From an uncultured Micavibrio sp. (lineage in GTDB: Bacteria > Pseudomonadota > Alphaproteobacteria > Micavibrionales > UBA1664), in NCBI GenBank assembly GCA_937896295.1, contig CALBME010000119.1:1-10769 (forward strand): a DNA stretch of 10,769 bases. Reading direction: 5' to 3'. This document shows positions 1 to 7,507 of this stretch, piece by piece (the first letter of the stretch is position 1; each line of letters starts with the position of its first letter). A program made the translations under genes and the position numbers. The notes under the pieces were generated by a model. The model did not search any database, had not been told where the DNA came from, and worked only from the letters and a program-made list of their open reading frames with translations.

Positions 1-1103
1 GTGAGGCCGTGATCGCCGAGGGCGCGACGACCATCAACATTCCCGACACGGTGGGATATGCCGTGCCGTCTGAATACGGCGCCCTGATCAAGATGCTGTT
101 TGACCGGGTTCCGAATATCGGCAAGGCCATCATCTCCGTTCACTGCCACGACGATCTGGGTCTGGCCGTGGCCAATTCCCTCGCCGGGGTTGAAGCAGGT
201 GCACGCCAGATCGAATGCACGATCAACGGCATTGGCGAACGCGCAGGCAATGCCGCGCTTGAGGAAGTGGTCATGGCCCTGCGCACCCGCGCGGACCGCA
301 TGCCCTTCACCAACCGTATTGAGACGACGCATATCACCCGCGCCTCACGCACGCTGTCTGCCATTACCGGCATGCCGGTTCAGCACAACAAGGCCATCGT
401 GGGCGCCAACGCCTTTGCGCATGAATCCGGCATCCATCAGGACGGCATGCTCAAGAATGCCCAGACCTATGAAATCATGACGCCTGAATCCGTGGGCGTG
501 ACCCAGTCCAATCTGGTCCTTGGCAAACATTCGGGCCGCCATGCCTTCAAGAAAAAACTGGAGGATCTGGGATATGTGCTGGCGGACGCCGATCTGGATG
601 AAGCATTTGCACGCTTCAAGGTGCTGGCTGATCGCAAGAAAGAGGTATTCGACGAGGATCTGGTCGCGCTGGTCGATCAGGAAATCGCCACCGCCCATGA
701 CCGCATTGTTCTGGTCGAACTGACCGTGACGTCATCCACCAACGGACCTCAGAACGCGAAACTCACCCTGTCCGTGGATGGCGTAAACAAAAAGGCTGAC
801 GTTGATGGCAATGGCGCGATCGATGCGCTGTTCAAGGCGATTGCCCAGATCGTCCCGCATGACAGCGCCACACTGTCCCTTTTCAACATCCATGCCGTGA
901 CAGGCGGCACAGACGCGCAGGCTGAAGTCACCGTACGGCTTGAGGAAGATGGCAAAACGGTCAATGGCCAGGGGTCGGATACGGACACGCTTGTGGCAGC
1001 GACCCGGGCCTATATCCACGCGCTCAATAAGCTCATGGTCAAACGCACGCGCGCCCGTCCGGAAGACATCGTGACGACCAAAGAACGTATCGCGTCGATC
1101 TGA
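1..1103 (+). CDS. leuA: 2-isopropylmalate synthase, 3' part (5' end outside window)
   Basis: LeuA condenses acetyl-CoA with 2-ketoisovalerate, the first committed step of leucine synthesis, in the cytoplasm. The reading frame is open from base 3 and has no start in view; the GTG at 9 is internal. About 366 codons are visible of a family normally a little over 500, so roughly the first 140 residues are missing. What remains is the end of the TIM barrel, with the metal-binding HCH pair (His codons at 141 and 147) followed by DDLG and the NGIGERAGNA segment. Next is the HESGIHQDG linker motif near 420-445. The last third (from about 715) matches the C-terminal LeuA dimer/regulatory domain, where leucine feedback inhibition acts in this family. 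A homocitrate or citramalate synthase is possible in principle, but the NGIGERAGNA and HESGIHQDG motifs together favour LeuA. It is followed by a hairpin and has no co-oriented neighbour close by. Confidence 0.96.
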   Translation, partial: EAVIAEGATTINIPDTVGYAVPSEYGALIKMLFDRVPNIGKAIISVHCHDDLGLAVANSLAGVEAGARQIECTINGIGERAGNAALEEVVMALRTRADRMPFTNRIETTHITRASRTLSAITGMPVQHNKAIVGANAFAHESGIHQDGMLKNAQTYEIMTPESVGVTQSNLVLGKHSGRHAFKKKLEDLGYVLADADLDEAFARFKVLADRKKEVFDEDLVALVDQEIATAHDRIVLVELTVTSSTNGPQNAKLTLSVDGVNKKADVDGNGAIDALFKAIAQIVPHDSATLSLFNIHAVTGGTDAQAEVTVRLEEDGKTVNGQGSDTDTLVAATRAYIHALNKLMVKRTRARPEDIVTTKERIASI

Positions 1104-1123
1104 CCCTTACTTTTGCAAAATGC

Positions 1124-1156
1124 CAAAGCGGTGACACGAAAATTGTCACCGCTTTG
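1124..1156 (+). terminator. Perfect 13-bp hairpin after leuA, probable terminator
   Basis: Arms 1124-1136 (CAAAGCGGTGACA) and 1144-1156 are exact reverse complements around a 7-base loop. The hairpin starts 20 bases after the leuA stop. The tail on the plus strand (TAATTGAG) is only weakly T-rich, so termination may be inefficient or may depend on other factors. The position and perfect stem favour a transcript end for leuA. Confidence 0.65.
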
Positions 1157-1373
1157 TAATTGAGTGGTCATTTCTCTGTCACTCAGCCGCGCCACACTGA
1201 ATCCAGGTTCTGTAAATTAAAAACCCTGAAACATACAGGATTATTCATAATGAAGTTAACATATTGAAAAGTCACAATTTTTTAACTTCTTCTTCATGCT
1301 AATTTTGTTTACTTTGGTTAACAGCGAATAACTCGCCTTATTAACACCCTTCGCCGCTCGGAGCGCAGTTCCC

Positions 1374-3533
1374 ATGGCCTTACAGAATGTAAAAATCTCG
1401 AAAAAACTTCCCATCATTATGATTGCCCTCGTTCTTGTGAACGCGGCCATCCTGCTGTCCATCAGCGGATATCTCACCTATAAAAAACAGGTACATGCAG
1501 CCGAGGAATCGATGACCGTCGTCGTCGACGGCACGGTCGATAAGGTCGACGTCTACCTCTCCTCGATTACGGATGATATCGCGACCCTGCCCGACAACCC
1601 GGCCGTTCTTGACGCCCTGGCTGCCTTCCGCGGCGGCTGGTCAGACCTCGCGCAGACTGGCAATCCGACAGATACCCTTCATAAACTTTACATCAACGAC
1701 AACCCGAATCCGACCGGCAAGAAGGAAGAACTTGATTTCGCGCCCGATGGATCGTCCTACAGCGCGGCCCATGCCAAATACCACCCGTGGTTCCGCGAAT
1801 TCCTGCGCAAGCGCGGCTATTACGACATTTTCCTCTTCGATGCCTCGGGCAACCTTGTCTATACCGTGTTCAAGGAACTCGACTTCGCGACCAACCTTGT
1901 CTCCGGCCAATGGAAAGACAGTGACCTCGGCGTCATGTTTCGCGAGGTCAAGGCCAACGCGCAGCAGGGCAAAAAAGACATCGTCTTCAAGGATTTCAAA
2001 CCCTACGCCCCCAGTGCGAACGTACCGGCAGGATTCATCGGCGCGCCCATTTTCCAGGGCAATAACTTCGTAGGCGTCATGGCCTTCCAGATGCCGATCG
2101 AACGCCTCAATACCCTGATGCAGCCGGACGATTCTCTGCCTAAGGAAACCGAAATGCACCTGATCGGCACCGACCAGCTGCTGCGCAACAACCCACATGG
2201 CACTGATCTTGGCGTTATCCTGAAAACAAAACTGGAAACGCCTGATGCAGCGCTGGTGTTTAAAGGCGAGGAAGGCTTCACCACGTTTGAAGACGAGCTG
2301 GGATATGACGTGATTTCGGTTTACCGCCCCTATGAATTCCAGGGCGTGAAATACGGCATCACCATGCACTACCCCATGTCGTTTGTGACCGCACCCATTA
2401 AAAAATCGCTTGAGACCACCCTGCTGGTCGCTTTTGCGGCGGTGGCCGTCATTGCGTTCATTTCGCTGATGTTCTCCCGCACGCTGACGACGCCGATCAC
2501 GGCGCTTCAGAAAGTGATGGCGGAACTGGCCGGTGGAAACAAATCGGTCGCCGTCCCCGGTGTCAACCGCGGCGATGAAATCGGCGATATGGCCAAAACG
2601 GTCGAAGTGTTCAAGGAAAACGCGATCCAGATCGACGCCATGAACGCATCTGCCGAACAGCAGAAACGTCAGGCCGAAGCGGACAAGAAGGTTGCCATGT
2701 TTAAACTGGCCGGCGACTTCGACAACCGCGTCGGCGGCGTTATTCGCTCGCTGACCTCGGCTGCGGAAAGCATGACCATGACCGCACAGACGATGAAAAA
2801 TGCGTCTGACCAGACCGCGCAGATCAGCTCGATGGTGGCTGCCGGCGCAACGCAGGCGGACTCCAACGTTCAGACTGTCGCATCGGCTGCGGAAGAACTG
2901 GCTGCAAGCTCGTCCGAGATTGCACGCCAGATCGACTCCGTCGCCAAGAAGGCCAACCTTGCCGCAAACGACGCGCAGGCCACATCGGCTTCCGTTCAGG
3001 AACTGGTGACACTGGCTGAAAGCATTGGCGAGGTTATCGGCACGATTAAAGACATTGCGGATCAGACCAATCTCCTGGCCCTCAACGCCACGATCGAAGC
3101 CGCCCGCGCCGGCGAAGCCGGTAAAGGCTTTGCCGTCGTCGCTGACGAGGTCAAGAAACTGGCCAGCGAAACCAGCCAGAAGACCGAGGAGATCGACCAG
3201 CGTGTTTCCCGCATTCAGGAAGCCATCCGCCAGTCGGTGACGGCGATGCAGAAAATCATCGATAACGTGGCCCAGATCGACGCTGCCACGACGTCGGTTG
3301 CCGGCGCCGTGGAAGAACAGAACGCAGCGACCGCTGAAATCGGCCGCAACGTGACCGAAGCCTCCACGGGTACGCAGCAGGTGTCCAGCAGCATCGTCCA
3401 GGTTCAGCAGAATGCCGCCGAAACTGGCCAGTCTGCGAACATGGTGCTTTCTGCCGCCTCCGATCTGAAGGATCAGTCCGAACTTCTGCAAAAAGAAGTG
3501 ACGAATTTCCTGAGCGAGATTCGCGCCTCTTAA
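1374..3533 (+). CDS. Methyl-accepting chemotaxis protein, two-TM with periplasmic Cache-type sensor
   Basis: A 719-residue chemoreceptor that would signal to CheA/CheW in the inner membrane. Seen in order: a first transmembrane helix at about residues 13-36; a periplasmic region of about 300 residues (38-340) containing FLFDASGNLVYTVFKELDF near 153-171, which resembles the PAS-like fold of double-Cache sensors; a second transmembrane helix at about 347-367; HAMP (about 367-420); and a long helical signalling domain (about 440-715). The nearly invariant hairpin tip lies at 555-600 (DQTNLLALNATIEAARAG and GKGFAVVADEVKKLA). The C terminus is FLSEIRAS, with no NWETF-like CheR-docking pentapeptide. 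The ATG at 1374 has only a weak GGAG about 10 bases upstream, but it sits correctly ahead of a basic stretch and the first membrane helix. The gene stands alone, with no other chemotaxis gene in view. The ligand cannot be read from the sequence. Confidence 0.95.
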   Translation: MALQNVKISKKLPIIMIALVLVNAAILLSISGYLTYKKQVHAAEESMTVVVDGTVDKVDVYLSSITDDIATLPDNPAVLDALAAFRGGWSDLAQTGNPTDTLHKLYINDNPNPTGKKEELDFAPDGSSYSAAHAKYHPWFREFLRKRGYYDIFLFDASGNLVYTVFKELDFATNLVSGQWKDSDLGVMFREVKANAQQGKKDIVFKDFKPYAPSANVPAGFIGAPIFQGNNFVGVMAFQMPIERLNTLMQPDDSLPKETEMHLIGTDQLLRNNPHGTDLGVILKTKLETPDAALVFKGEEGFTTFEDELGYDVISVYRPYEFQGVKYGITMHYPMSFVTAPIKKSLETTLLVAFAAVAVIAFISLMFSRTLTTPITALQKVMAELAGGNKSVAVPGVNRGDEIGDMAKTVEVFKENAIQIDAMNASAEQQKRQAEADKKVAMFKLAGDFDNRVGGVIRSLTSAAESMTMTAQTMKNASDQTAQISSMVAAGATQADSNVQTVASAAEELAASSSEIARQIDSVAKKANLAANDAQATSASVQELVTLAESIGEVIGTIKDIADQTNLLALNATIEAARAGEAGKGFAVVADEVKKLASETSQKTEEIDQRVSRIQEAIRQSVTAMQKIIDNVAQIDAATTSVAGAVEEQNAATAEIGRNVTEASTGTQQVSSSIVQVQQNAAETGQSANMVLSAASDLKDQSELLQKEVTNFLSEIRAS

Positions 3534-3557
3534 ACTTTTTTACAAAAAAAATGAAAA

Positions 3558-3590
3558 AAGATGCCCGCTACAATTTAGCGGGCATTTTAT
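3558..3590 (+). terminator. Intrinsic terminator of the chemoreceptor gene
   Basis: The stem ATGCCCGCT (3561-3569) pairs exactly with AGCGGGCAT (3577-3585) around a 7-base AT-rich loop and is followed by TTTATAT. An A-rich run lies on the 5' side. It begins about 25 bases after the MCP stop codon and has the classic form of a Rho-independent terminator. Confidence 0.88.
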
Positions 3591-3599
3591 ATACCCGAA

Positions 3600-3689
3600 A
3601 AATGGCTGAAATCCGCCATTTCTGGGCAAAAATTTTGCCTAAAATTGGATCCAAATTGCATTGAAAATTCAGCCCCCTTTTACGGGGGC
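3600..3689. promoter_or_regulatory. Cluster of short palindromes upstream of the 80-residue protein gene
   Basis: Four separate inverted repeats lie in 90 bases. They are AAATGGC/GCCATTT (3600-3606 and 3615-3621), GGCAAAAATTTTGCC (3625-3639), TTGGATCCAA (3645-3654) and GCCCCC/GGGGGC (3672-3677 and 3684-3689). They lie after the MCP terminator and before the ATG at 3757, so they fall in the promoter or leader of the small gene. They could be operators or a structured 5' untranslated region. I could not identify convincing -35 and -10 boxes here. Confidence 0.35.
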
Positions 3690-3756
3690 GGAGGCATACT
3701 GAACTTAACGATACGAAATAAGCGCGAATGCGCCAAAGCAAACAGGGAAGATTAAA

Positions 3757-3999
3757 ATGTTCAAACTCGCTCTCCTCACTCTGGTTTCCGCTACCACGCT
3801 GACGAACGGTGCCACCGCCGCATTCCAGGCCGCACAGACCGGCGCACTGCAAACCGCCAGCGTTTATATGGCCGCTGCCAAGGTGTTTGATAATGCCGGC
3901 GACACCCAGGCTTTCAACACCGCCAACGCCAACCTGTATGCCGCTGGCAACCAGCTGCAGGGCTGGAGCGATTACGCAACGTCCCAGTACGCCAACTAA
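3757..3999 (+). CDS. Small hypothetical exported protein, 80 residues
   Basis: I do not recognise this protein. The N terminus reads as a signal peptide: MFK, a hydrophobic stretch LALLTLVSATTL, then NGATAA, with a likely signal peptidase I cut after Ala21 or Ala22. The mature chain of about 58 residues has no cysteine and is rich in Ala, Asn and Gln with spaced aromatics (F23, Y37, F44, F53, Y61, W70, Y73, Y78). It has one Lys against three Asp. The pattern suggests two amphipathic helices (about 23-47 and 50-76) separated by an NAGD turn, somewhat like a single TPR-type hairpin; that is inference only. AGGGAAG at 3744-3750 is a good Shine-Dalgarno sequence with 6-base spacing, which supports the ATG at 3757. 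The stop lies 6 bases from the convergent glycosylase stop. A soluble periplasmic or secreted location is likely. Confidence 0.72.
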   Translation: MFKLALLTLVSATTLTNGATAAFQAAQTGALQTASVYMAAAKVFDNAGDTQAFNTANANLYAAGNQLQGWSDYATSQYAN

Positions 4000-4005
4000 T
4001 CTGTT

Positions 4006-4644
4006 TCACGAGACGATTGATTTACACAGGCGTATGACATCCCTGAACATTTCTTCGGTCAGCCTGCCTGTATTCGTATTGTAGCGCGACGTATGGTACG
4101 TGTTCACCAGCTTCAGGCCGTTCGGCATCTCATGCACAGCCCCGTGCATGAACTTGTAAGCTGAAAGTTTCAGTCCAAAGGTCCGTAAGACACTGTTATG
4201 CGCGACCGTCCCCTGCACGAGAATGGCTTTAAGATTGGTCAGCGACGCGATCTCGTCGATCAGAAAACGCCGGCATGTATGCTCTTCCGCCGGCAGGGGT
4301 TTGTTTTCGGGCGGCACGCACCGCACAGCGTTGGTGATGCGGCAGTCGATCAGGGCAAAATCATCATGGCCGCTCGGATCGAACGTGCCCTTGGCAAAGC
4401 CAAATTCCTTCAGCATGGGATAAAGCAGGAAACCAGCCCAGTCGCCGGTGAACGGCCGTCCCGTGAAGTTCGCCCCTTTAAGACCGGGCGCCAGCCCTAC
4501 GATCAGTAACCGGCAATCCTGCGGGCCGAAAGGCGGGACCGGCGCGTTGAATTTATCGGGGTATTTAAGCCGTGCCGCCTCCCTGAACGCGACAAGACGC
4601 GGGCAAAGGGGACAGTCATGCGGCGGGGGAACGAAGCGGGCCAT
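4006..4644 (-). CDS. Uracil-DNA glycosylase, family 5 (UDGb) type with 4Fe-4S cluster
   Basis: A 212-residue base-excision repair enzyme that would remove uracil, and in this family often other deaminated bases, from DNA. Visible motifs are the N-terminal CPLC pair (Cys11, Cys14) and two further cysteines at 109 (VRCVPPENKP) and 124 (HTCRRF). Their spacing fits the four ligands of the 4Fe-4S cluster found in family 4 and 5 enzymes. Motif 1 is GLAPGLKGAN (50-59), followed by FTGRPFTGD; its Asp68 is at the position considered important for activity in UDGb enzymes. The second motif is YHTSRYNTNTGRLT (183-196), where family 4 has HPS. These features favour UDGb over family 4. On the minus strand a GAGG lies about 12 bases upstream of the ATG. 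The gene is divergent from rpoZ with 113 bases between the two starts. Confidence 0.92.
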   Translation of the reverse strand: MARFVPPPHDCPLCPRLVAFREAARLKYPDKFNAPVPPFGPQDCRLLIVGLAPGLKGANFTGRPFTGDWAGFLLYPMLKEFGFAKGTFDPSGHDDFALIDCRITNAVRCVPPENKPLPAEEHTCRRFLIDEIASLTNLKAILVQGTVAHNSVLRTFGLKLSAYKFMHGAVHEMPNGLKLVNTYHTSRYNTNTGRLTEEMFRDVIRLCKSIVS

Positions 4645-4696
4645 GCGCCGTTATCGCCTCAACCCATTGATTTGTCTAGTCTGCCTACGAAAACGC

Positions 4697-4725
4697 TTGC
4701 ATCGTGCACCCCCTTTCTTTAGAAA
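4697..4725 (+). promoter_or_regulatory. Possible rpoZ promoter
   Basis: TTGCAT (4697-4702) and TTAGAA (4719-4724) are separated by 16 bases, about 33 bases upstream of the rpoZ ATG, in the 113-base divergent gap shared with the glycosylase gene. The match to a sigma-70 promoter is modest, particularly in the -10 box. Confidence 0.3.
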
Positions 4726-4757
4726 AGCCCTTAAATCTGACCATCAAAGGAAGCCCT

Positions 4758-5162
4758 ATGGCCCGCGTTACCGTTGAAGATTGCATCCTCGAAATCCCGA
4801 ACCGCTTTGAACTTGTCATGCTGGCAGCGCAGCGCGCCCGCAAAATCGGCACCGGCGCAGCGTTGACCCTCGACCGCGACAACGACAAGAACCCCGTCGT
4901 CGCCCTGCGCGAAATCGCTGAAAAGACCGTCAATCAGGACGAACTGAAGGAAGACCTGACCGGTTCTTACCAGAAAGTTCACCTGAACGAAGATGACGAG
5001 CCGAACCTGGCCGAACTGATGGACGCCGAAGAAAAGACCCTGGCCGACAATGCCCACCTGGGTATGGAAGGCGCCGATTCCTCCGATGATGACGAGGACG
5101 AAGAAGACGAAGGCGAAGCCGACGACCTCGAGACGCTGGCGGGCATCCCCGACGAAGCATAA
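4758..5162 (+). CDS. rpoZ: DNA-directed RNA polymerase omega subunit
   Basis: Omega is the small subunit that helps fold and assemble beta-prime and, in many Proteobacteria, contributes to the ppGpp binding site on RNA polymerase. The N terminus MARVTVEDCILEIPNRFELV is the typical omega start, followed by RARKIGTGA and the NDKNPVVALREIAE segment. The frame is open further upstream to an ATG at 4704, but the ATG at 4758 begins the conserved sequence and has AGGA at 4748-4751 with 6-base spacing, so I chose it. The protein has 134 residues, longer than the roughly 90 of E. coli, because of an acidic tail: residues about 107-123 are almost all Asp and Glu. Such extensions are common in alphaproteobacterial omega. 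A terminator separates it from rel. Confidence 0.95.
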   Translation: MARVTVEDCILEIPNRFELVMLAAQRARKIGTGAALTLDRDNDKNPVVALREIAEKTVNQDELKEDLTGSYQKVHLNEDDEPNLAELMDAEEKTLADNAHLGMEGADSSDDDEDEEDEGEADDLETLAGIPDEA

Positions 5163-5185
5163 CGCTTTCTTAACATATTGAACTT

Positions 5186-5223
5186 AAAAGGGTCGGTGGG
5201 AGTTCTCCCCGGCCCTTTTGTTT
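5186..5223 (+). terminator. Intrinsic terminator between rpoZ and rel
   Basis: AAAAGGGTCGG (5186-5196) pairs with CCGGCCCTTTT (5209-5219), with one T:G wobble. The stem may extend inward through GGGAG/CTCCC. It is followed by GTTTTG. It lies 23 bases after the rpoZ stop and ends about 25 bases before the rel ATG. Confidence 0.85.
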
Positions 5224-5244
5224 TGCGCTATAGTATTTAGGACA

Positions 5245-7461
5245 ATGCTTCAAACCACGCCCGACCCGCTTAAAACCGCAAGCCCCCCGCAAGGGGTCAT
5301 CCCCACCGACGCCGCCGGGGCGCTGGAGGCGCGCGTGGCCGAATACCTGCCCGCAGCCGATATCGAAAAAATCAGGAAGGCCATCCAGTTCGCCAAGACA
5401 AAGCATGAAGGCCAGACCCGTTCATCCGGCGAGCCGTATTACACCCACCCGGTGGAGGTCGCCTACATCCTGGCCGAAATGCGCCTTGATACCGCGACGC
5501 TTCTGACCGCCATTCTGCATGATACGGTCGAAGATACAGAGGCCACGCTCGACGAACTCAAAAAAGAATTCAGCCCCGAAGTCGCGTCGCTCGTTGATGG
5601 CGTGTCCAAACTGACCAAGATCGAAAGCAAGACGGTCGAAGGAAAACAGGCTGAAAATTTCCGCAAGCTCGTGCTTGCCATGTCCGAAGATATCCGCGTG
5701 CTGCTGGTCAAGCTGGCCGATCGCCTGCACAACATGCGCACGCTGCATCACGTACCTAAAATAGACAAGCGCCAGCGCATCGCGGCGGAAACGATTGAAA
5801 TCTACGCCCCGCTGGCGGAACGCATCGGCGTCCACGCCATCAAGGAAGAACTGGAAGACCTCGCCTTCGGCCACATGAAACCCGAAGCGCGCGAATCCAT
5901 CACGGCACGCCTAAGTTTCTTGCGTTCTGAAAGCGGCAGCGTCGCTAATGACATCATCACTGGCGTACAGAAAATCCTGAAGGAAGCCGGTATCGAGGCT
6001 GAAATCACGGGCCGCGAAAAGACGCGTTATTCCATCTGGAAAAAGATGCAGCGCAAGAACGTCGCGTTCGAGCAGCTGTCCGACATCATGGCGTTCCGCA
6101 TCGTCGTCAAGGACGTGGCTGAATGCTATCACGCGCTGGGCGTTATTCATTCCGCGTTTCCCACGGTCCCGGGACGATTTAAGGATTATATCTCCACCCC
6201 GAAGCCCAACGGCTACAAATCCATTCACACGACAGTTCTGGGTCCGCACAATCAGCGCATTGAAATCCAGATCCGCACAAAGGAAATGCATTCCGAAGCC
6301 GATCTGGGTGTTGCCGCCCACTGGGCTTATAAAAACGGACGCCCGCCCTCACCGGAGGAACTGAAAAAATTCCGCTGGCTGCGTGACCTTCTCGACATTC
6401 TCGACGCCGAGAAAAAGCCGGAAGATTTTCTTGAGAACACCAAGCTCGCCCTGTTCCAGGACATGGTGTATTGCTTCACGCCCAAGGGCGATCTGATCGA
6501 ATTGCCCAACGGCGCGACACCGGTCGACTTTGCCTACGCCATTCACTCCAACGTAGGTGACCGCACGGTATCAGGAAAAATCAACGGCCGGATCGTGCCG
6601 CTGAACACCAAGCTCACCAACGGTGACCAGGTTGAAATTCAGACCCAGAAAAACCAGACGCCATCCGCAACCTGGGAACGCTTTGTCGTTACAGGCAAGG
6701 CAAAATCACATATTCGCCGCTTCATCCGCCAGACCCAGCGCGATCAGTACGTACAGCTGGGCCGCGCGATTTTGCAGAAAATATTCAAAACCGAAGGCTA
6801 TGATTACACCGACAAGGCCGTGAATCCGGCCGTCGGTCACTTCAAGTCCGAGAACATAGACGATATTTTCGCCGGCATCGGTCAGGGCAACATCGTGGGA
6901 CGCGACGTCTTTAAGATGCTGTTCCCAAGCCACCGCACGGAACCGTCACCGGCCAAGCGTATACCGGGACCGTCGGACAACTTCGAACGCGCGCGCAAGG
7001 ACAACACCGCCCTTCCCATTAAGGGTCTTATTCCGGGCATGGCCGTGCACTACGCGCGTTGCTGCCACCCTCTGCCGGGTGACCGCATTGTCGGCATCGT
7101 CACCACGGGTAAGGGCGTGACCGTTCACACCATCGATTGCGAAACATTGGAGACATTTGCCGATACACCGGAACGCTGGCTCGACGTGCAATGGTCGGAC
7201 GAAACCGATAAACCGGAGAACCATGTCGGCCGTCTGAACATCACCATCACAAACGCGCAAGGCTCGCTGGCAACGCTGTCCACCGTCATTTCCAAGAACG
7301 GTGGCAATATCACAAACCTGAAGATCACCAATCGTTCGACCGATTTCTGGGACATGTTCGTCGATGTCGGCGTCGGTGATACCCGTCACCTCAACGACGT
7401 CATCGCGGCCCTGCGCGCAACATCCTGCGTGATGTCCGTTGATCGCGCCCGCGGCCGATAA
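5245..7461 (+). CDS. rel: Bifunctional (p)ppGpp synthetase/hydrolase, RelA/SpoT family
   Basis: A 738-residue stringent-response enzyme that makes and degrades the alarmone (p)ppGpp. The N-terminal HD hydrolase domain is intact, with YTHP (His68), LHDTVED (His92, Asp93, Glu96, Asp97) and LADRLHNM (Asp159). The synthetase domain follows at about 250-365, with DIMAFRIVV (Asp280), RFKDYI (311-316), KPNGYKSIHTT and IEIQIRT (Glu340, Gln342). The RxKD form of the loop (RFKD) is the type found in bifunctional enzymes rather than synthetase-only RelA. A TGS domain spans about 405-467, a conserved RCCHPLPGD segment 605-613, and an ACT domain about 660-735. Both activities are therefore expected. The ATG at 5245 is preferred because the frame upstream runs into the rpoZ terminator and offers only a TTG there. 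AGGA at 5239-5242 is close to the ATG (about 2 bases), and a TATAGT at 5229-5234 may be the -10 box. It is also called rsh or spoT in different genomes. Confidence 0.96.
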   Translation: MLQTTPDPLKTASPPQGVIPTDAAGALEARVAEYLPAADIEKIRKAIQFAKTKHEGQTRSSGEPYYTHPVEVAYILAEMRLDTATLLTAILHDTVEDTEATLDELKKEFSPEVASLVDGVSKLTKIESKTVEGKQAENFRKLVLAMSEDIRVLLVKLADRLHNMRTLHHVPKIDKRQRIAAETIEIYAPLAERIGVHAIKEELEDLAFGHMKPEARESITARLSFLRSESGSVANDIITGVQKILKEAGIEAEITGREKTRYSIWKKMQRKNVAFEQLSDIMAFRIVVKDVAECYHALGVIHSAFPTVPGRFKDYISTPKPNGYKSIHTTVLGPHNQRIEIQIRTKEMHSEADLGVAAHWAYKNGRPPSPEELKKFRWLRDLLDILDAEKKPEDFLENTKLALFQDMVYCFTPKGDLIELPNGATPVDFAYAIHSNVGDRTVSGKINGRIVPLNTKLTNGDQVEIQTQKNQTPSATWERFVVTGKAKSHIRRFIRQTQRDQYVQLGRAILQKIFKTEGYDYTDKAVNPAVGHFKSENIDDIFAGIGQGNIVGRDVFKMLFPSHRTEPSPAKRIPGPSDNFERARKDNTALPIKGLIPGMAVHYARCCHPLPGDRIVGIVTTGKGVTVHTIDCETLETFADTPERWLDVQWSDETDKPENHVGRLNITITNAQGSLATLSTVISKNGGNITNLKITNRSTDFWDMFVDVGVGDTRHLNDVIAALRATSCVMSVDRARGR

Positions 7462-7478
7462 TCTAAAAACCCCATACA

Positions 7479-7507
7479 AAAAAGGCGCCTTTTCAGGCGC
7501 CTTTTTT
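7479..7507. terminator. Bidirectional terminator between rel and the 48-residue gene
   Basis: Arms 7479-7490 (A-run then GGCGCCT) and 7495-7506 (AGGCGCC then T-run) pair perfectly around a 4-base loop, TTTC. There is a T-run on the 3' side on either strand, so it can stop rel from the left and the minus-strand small gene from the right. The stop codon of the small gene (7507-7509) touches the hairpin. Confidence 0.92.

Noticed and set aside
1256..1268. TTAACATATTGAA, repeated exactly at 5170-5182
   Set aside because: A 13-base AT-rich match in about 10.8 kb is expected roughly once by chance, and the two contexts (before the MCP gene, after rpoZ) are not alike.
1256..1477. A 73-codon minus-strand frame across the leuA-MCP gap
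   Set aside because: It overlaps the MCP start, has no ribosome site, and most of its length is antisense to coding sequence or AT-rich promoter DNA.
1641..3491. A 616-codon open frame on the minus strand inside the chemoreceptor gene
   Set aside because: It is antisense to a clear MCP. Its composition (rich in His, Arg, Phe, Gly) is what a shadow frame of GC-rich codons gives, and it has no recognisable domain or ribosome site.
4704..4757. An 18-residue N-terminal extension of rpoZ starting at an upstream ATG
   Set aside because: The conserved omega sequence begins at the ATG at 4758, which also has the ribosome site.
5218..5244. A TTG start for rel, 9 codons upstream
   Set aside because: It lies in the terminator tail of rpoZ and upstream of the possible -10 box; the ATG at 5245 is better placed.
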